Below, piece after piece: positions 6,572 to 6,852 of a stretch of DNA of 6,852 bases. Where the stretch lies: positions 1 through 6,852 of the forward strand of contig JBAZOJ010000201.1 of NCBI GenBank assembly GCA_041648755.1, given 5' to 3'. Both the position numbers and the translations under genes were made by a program. The notes beneath the pieces were generated by a model. The model saw nothing but the letters and a program-made list of their open reading frames with translations. It searched no databases and had not been told where the DNA came from. The first letter of the stretch is position 1. Each line of letters begins with the position of its first letter. This DNA comes from JBAZOJ01 sp041648755. Its GTDB lineage: Bacteria > Planctomycetota > B143-G9.

Positions 6572-6852
6572 AAGCTCGGCTTGACCGATTGGCCAGGAAC
6601 CGGGCTTTTCCAGAAATGCGATAGCTGACAACAGAACCGCGGAAAGTGCCATCGAAGCAAGAAAGGCGAAGCTCAAGCCCAAAGCCCCTTTGTCGCGAAA
6701 CAGGAACGCCAGTGCGACGAGCAACAGGCACTTTGCCAAGTACACAGCCGCAACCGTTGTCGCTCGGCCTTTGGCTTGGAGCACTGAGGTAAACATGTTC
6801 TCTACCATTAAGAAGACTACTGCAGCGAGAACCACCAGCATCACCGGTTGAA
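6569..6852 (-). CDS. C-terminal end of a Wzx/MOP-type polysaccharide flippase (partial)
   Basis: The frame is open at the right window edge and ends with TAG at 6569, giving the last 93 residues of a longer protein. Three hydrophobic segments are visible (about 3-20, 31-52 and 57-80 of the fragment), separated by the short polar turn LQAKGRATT and by FRDKGALG, then a short polar tail. A helix-loop-helix with QAKGR and a later G-[AL]-G-L turn is usual in the final helices of MOP-superfamily oligosaccharide exporters (Wzx, MVF/MviN, MATE-like). These flip undecaprenyl-diphosphate-linked glycans across the inner membrane. The codons before the window end (Q, P) show that the GTG at 6844 is internal and not a start. 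The assignment rests on this short piece plus the polysaccharide context; another polytopic protein cannot be fully excluded. Confidence 0.72.
   Translation of the reverse strand, partial: QPVMLVVLAAVVFLMVENMFTSVLQAKGRATTVAAVYLAKCLLLVALAFLFRDKGALGLSFAFLASMALSAVLLSAIAFLEKPGSWPIGQAEL

Noticed and set aside
6558..6731. Upstream extension of the oxidoreductase to an ATG at 6731
   Set aside because: It would overlap 160 nt of the flippase, adds 58 residues unlike the family, and ignores the near-perfect AGGAGG before the ATG at 6557.
1..6852. CRISPR, mobile element, tRNA/rRNA, phage or defence system
   Set aside because: No direct-repeat array, transposase or recombinase motif, tRNA-like cloverleaf or defence domain was seen on either strand.

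Overview
The window is a densely packed stretch of a bacterial surface-polysaccharide (O-antigen, capsule or exopolysaccharide) biosynthesis locus. All seven supported genes lie on the minus strand, so transcription runs from the right edge to the left. Both outermost genes are cut by the window edges. No mobile element, tRNA/rRNA, CRISPR array, defence gene or plus-strand gene could be supported.

Layout in order of transcription: (1) the C-terminal end of a Wzx/MOP-type flippase (6569-6852, partial); (2) an iron-sulfur oxidoreductase of the coenzyme F420 hydrogenase/dehydrogenase beta-subunit family (5064-6557); (3) a polysaccharide pyruvyl transferase (3964-5067), joined to it by an ATGA stop/start overlap; (4) an O-antigen polymerase/ligase-type membrane protein (2564-3886); (5) a WcaF-type hexapeptide acetyltransferase (1827-2414); (6) a WaaE-like family 2 glycosyltransferase with a GTG start, overlapping gene 5 by 32 nt (1025-1858); (7) a PaaK/CapK-like adenylate-forming enzyme whose 3' end lies beyond the left edge (1-990). 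Gaps are -4 to about 150 nt and every internal start has a recognisable Shine-Dalgarno sequence. This suggests one operon, or at most two, with the 149-nt spacer at 2415-2563 as the only plausible interruption.

Inferred joint role: the glycosyltransferase helps build a lipid-linked repeat unit, the flippase exports it, and the polymerase/ligase-like protein polymerises or transfers it outside the inner membrane. The pyruvyl transferase and acetyltransferase would decorate the sugar with pyruvate ketals and O-acetyl groups. The F420-hydrogenase-beta-like protein and the CapK-like protein recur in such loci but their substrates are not established. They are the least understood parts of the window.

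Organism: the strong AGGAGG-like ribosome binding sites and moderately GC-rich composition argue against a typical Bacteroidetes genome. A Gram-negative-type bacterium is suggested by the WaaE-, WcaF- and Wzx/Wzy-like set. I cannot assign a phylum. An F420-hydrogenase-beta-like protein beside a pyruvyl transferase is found in many bacteria and archaea and does not by itself imply F420 or methanogenesis.
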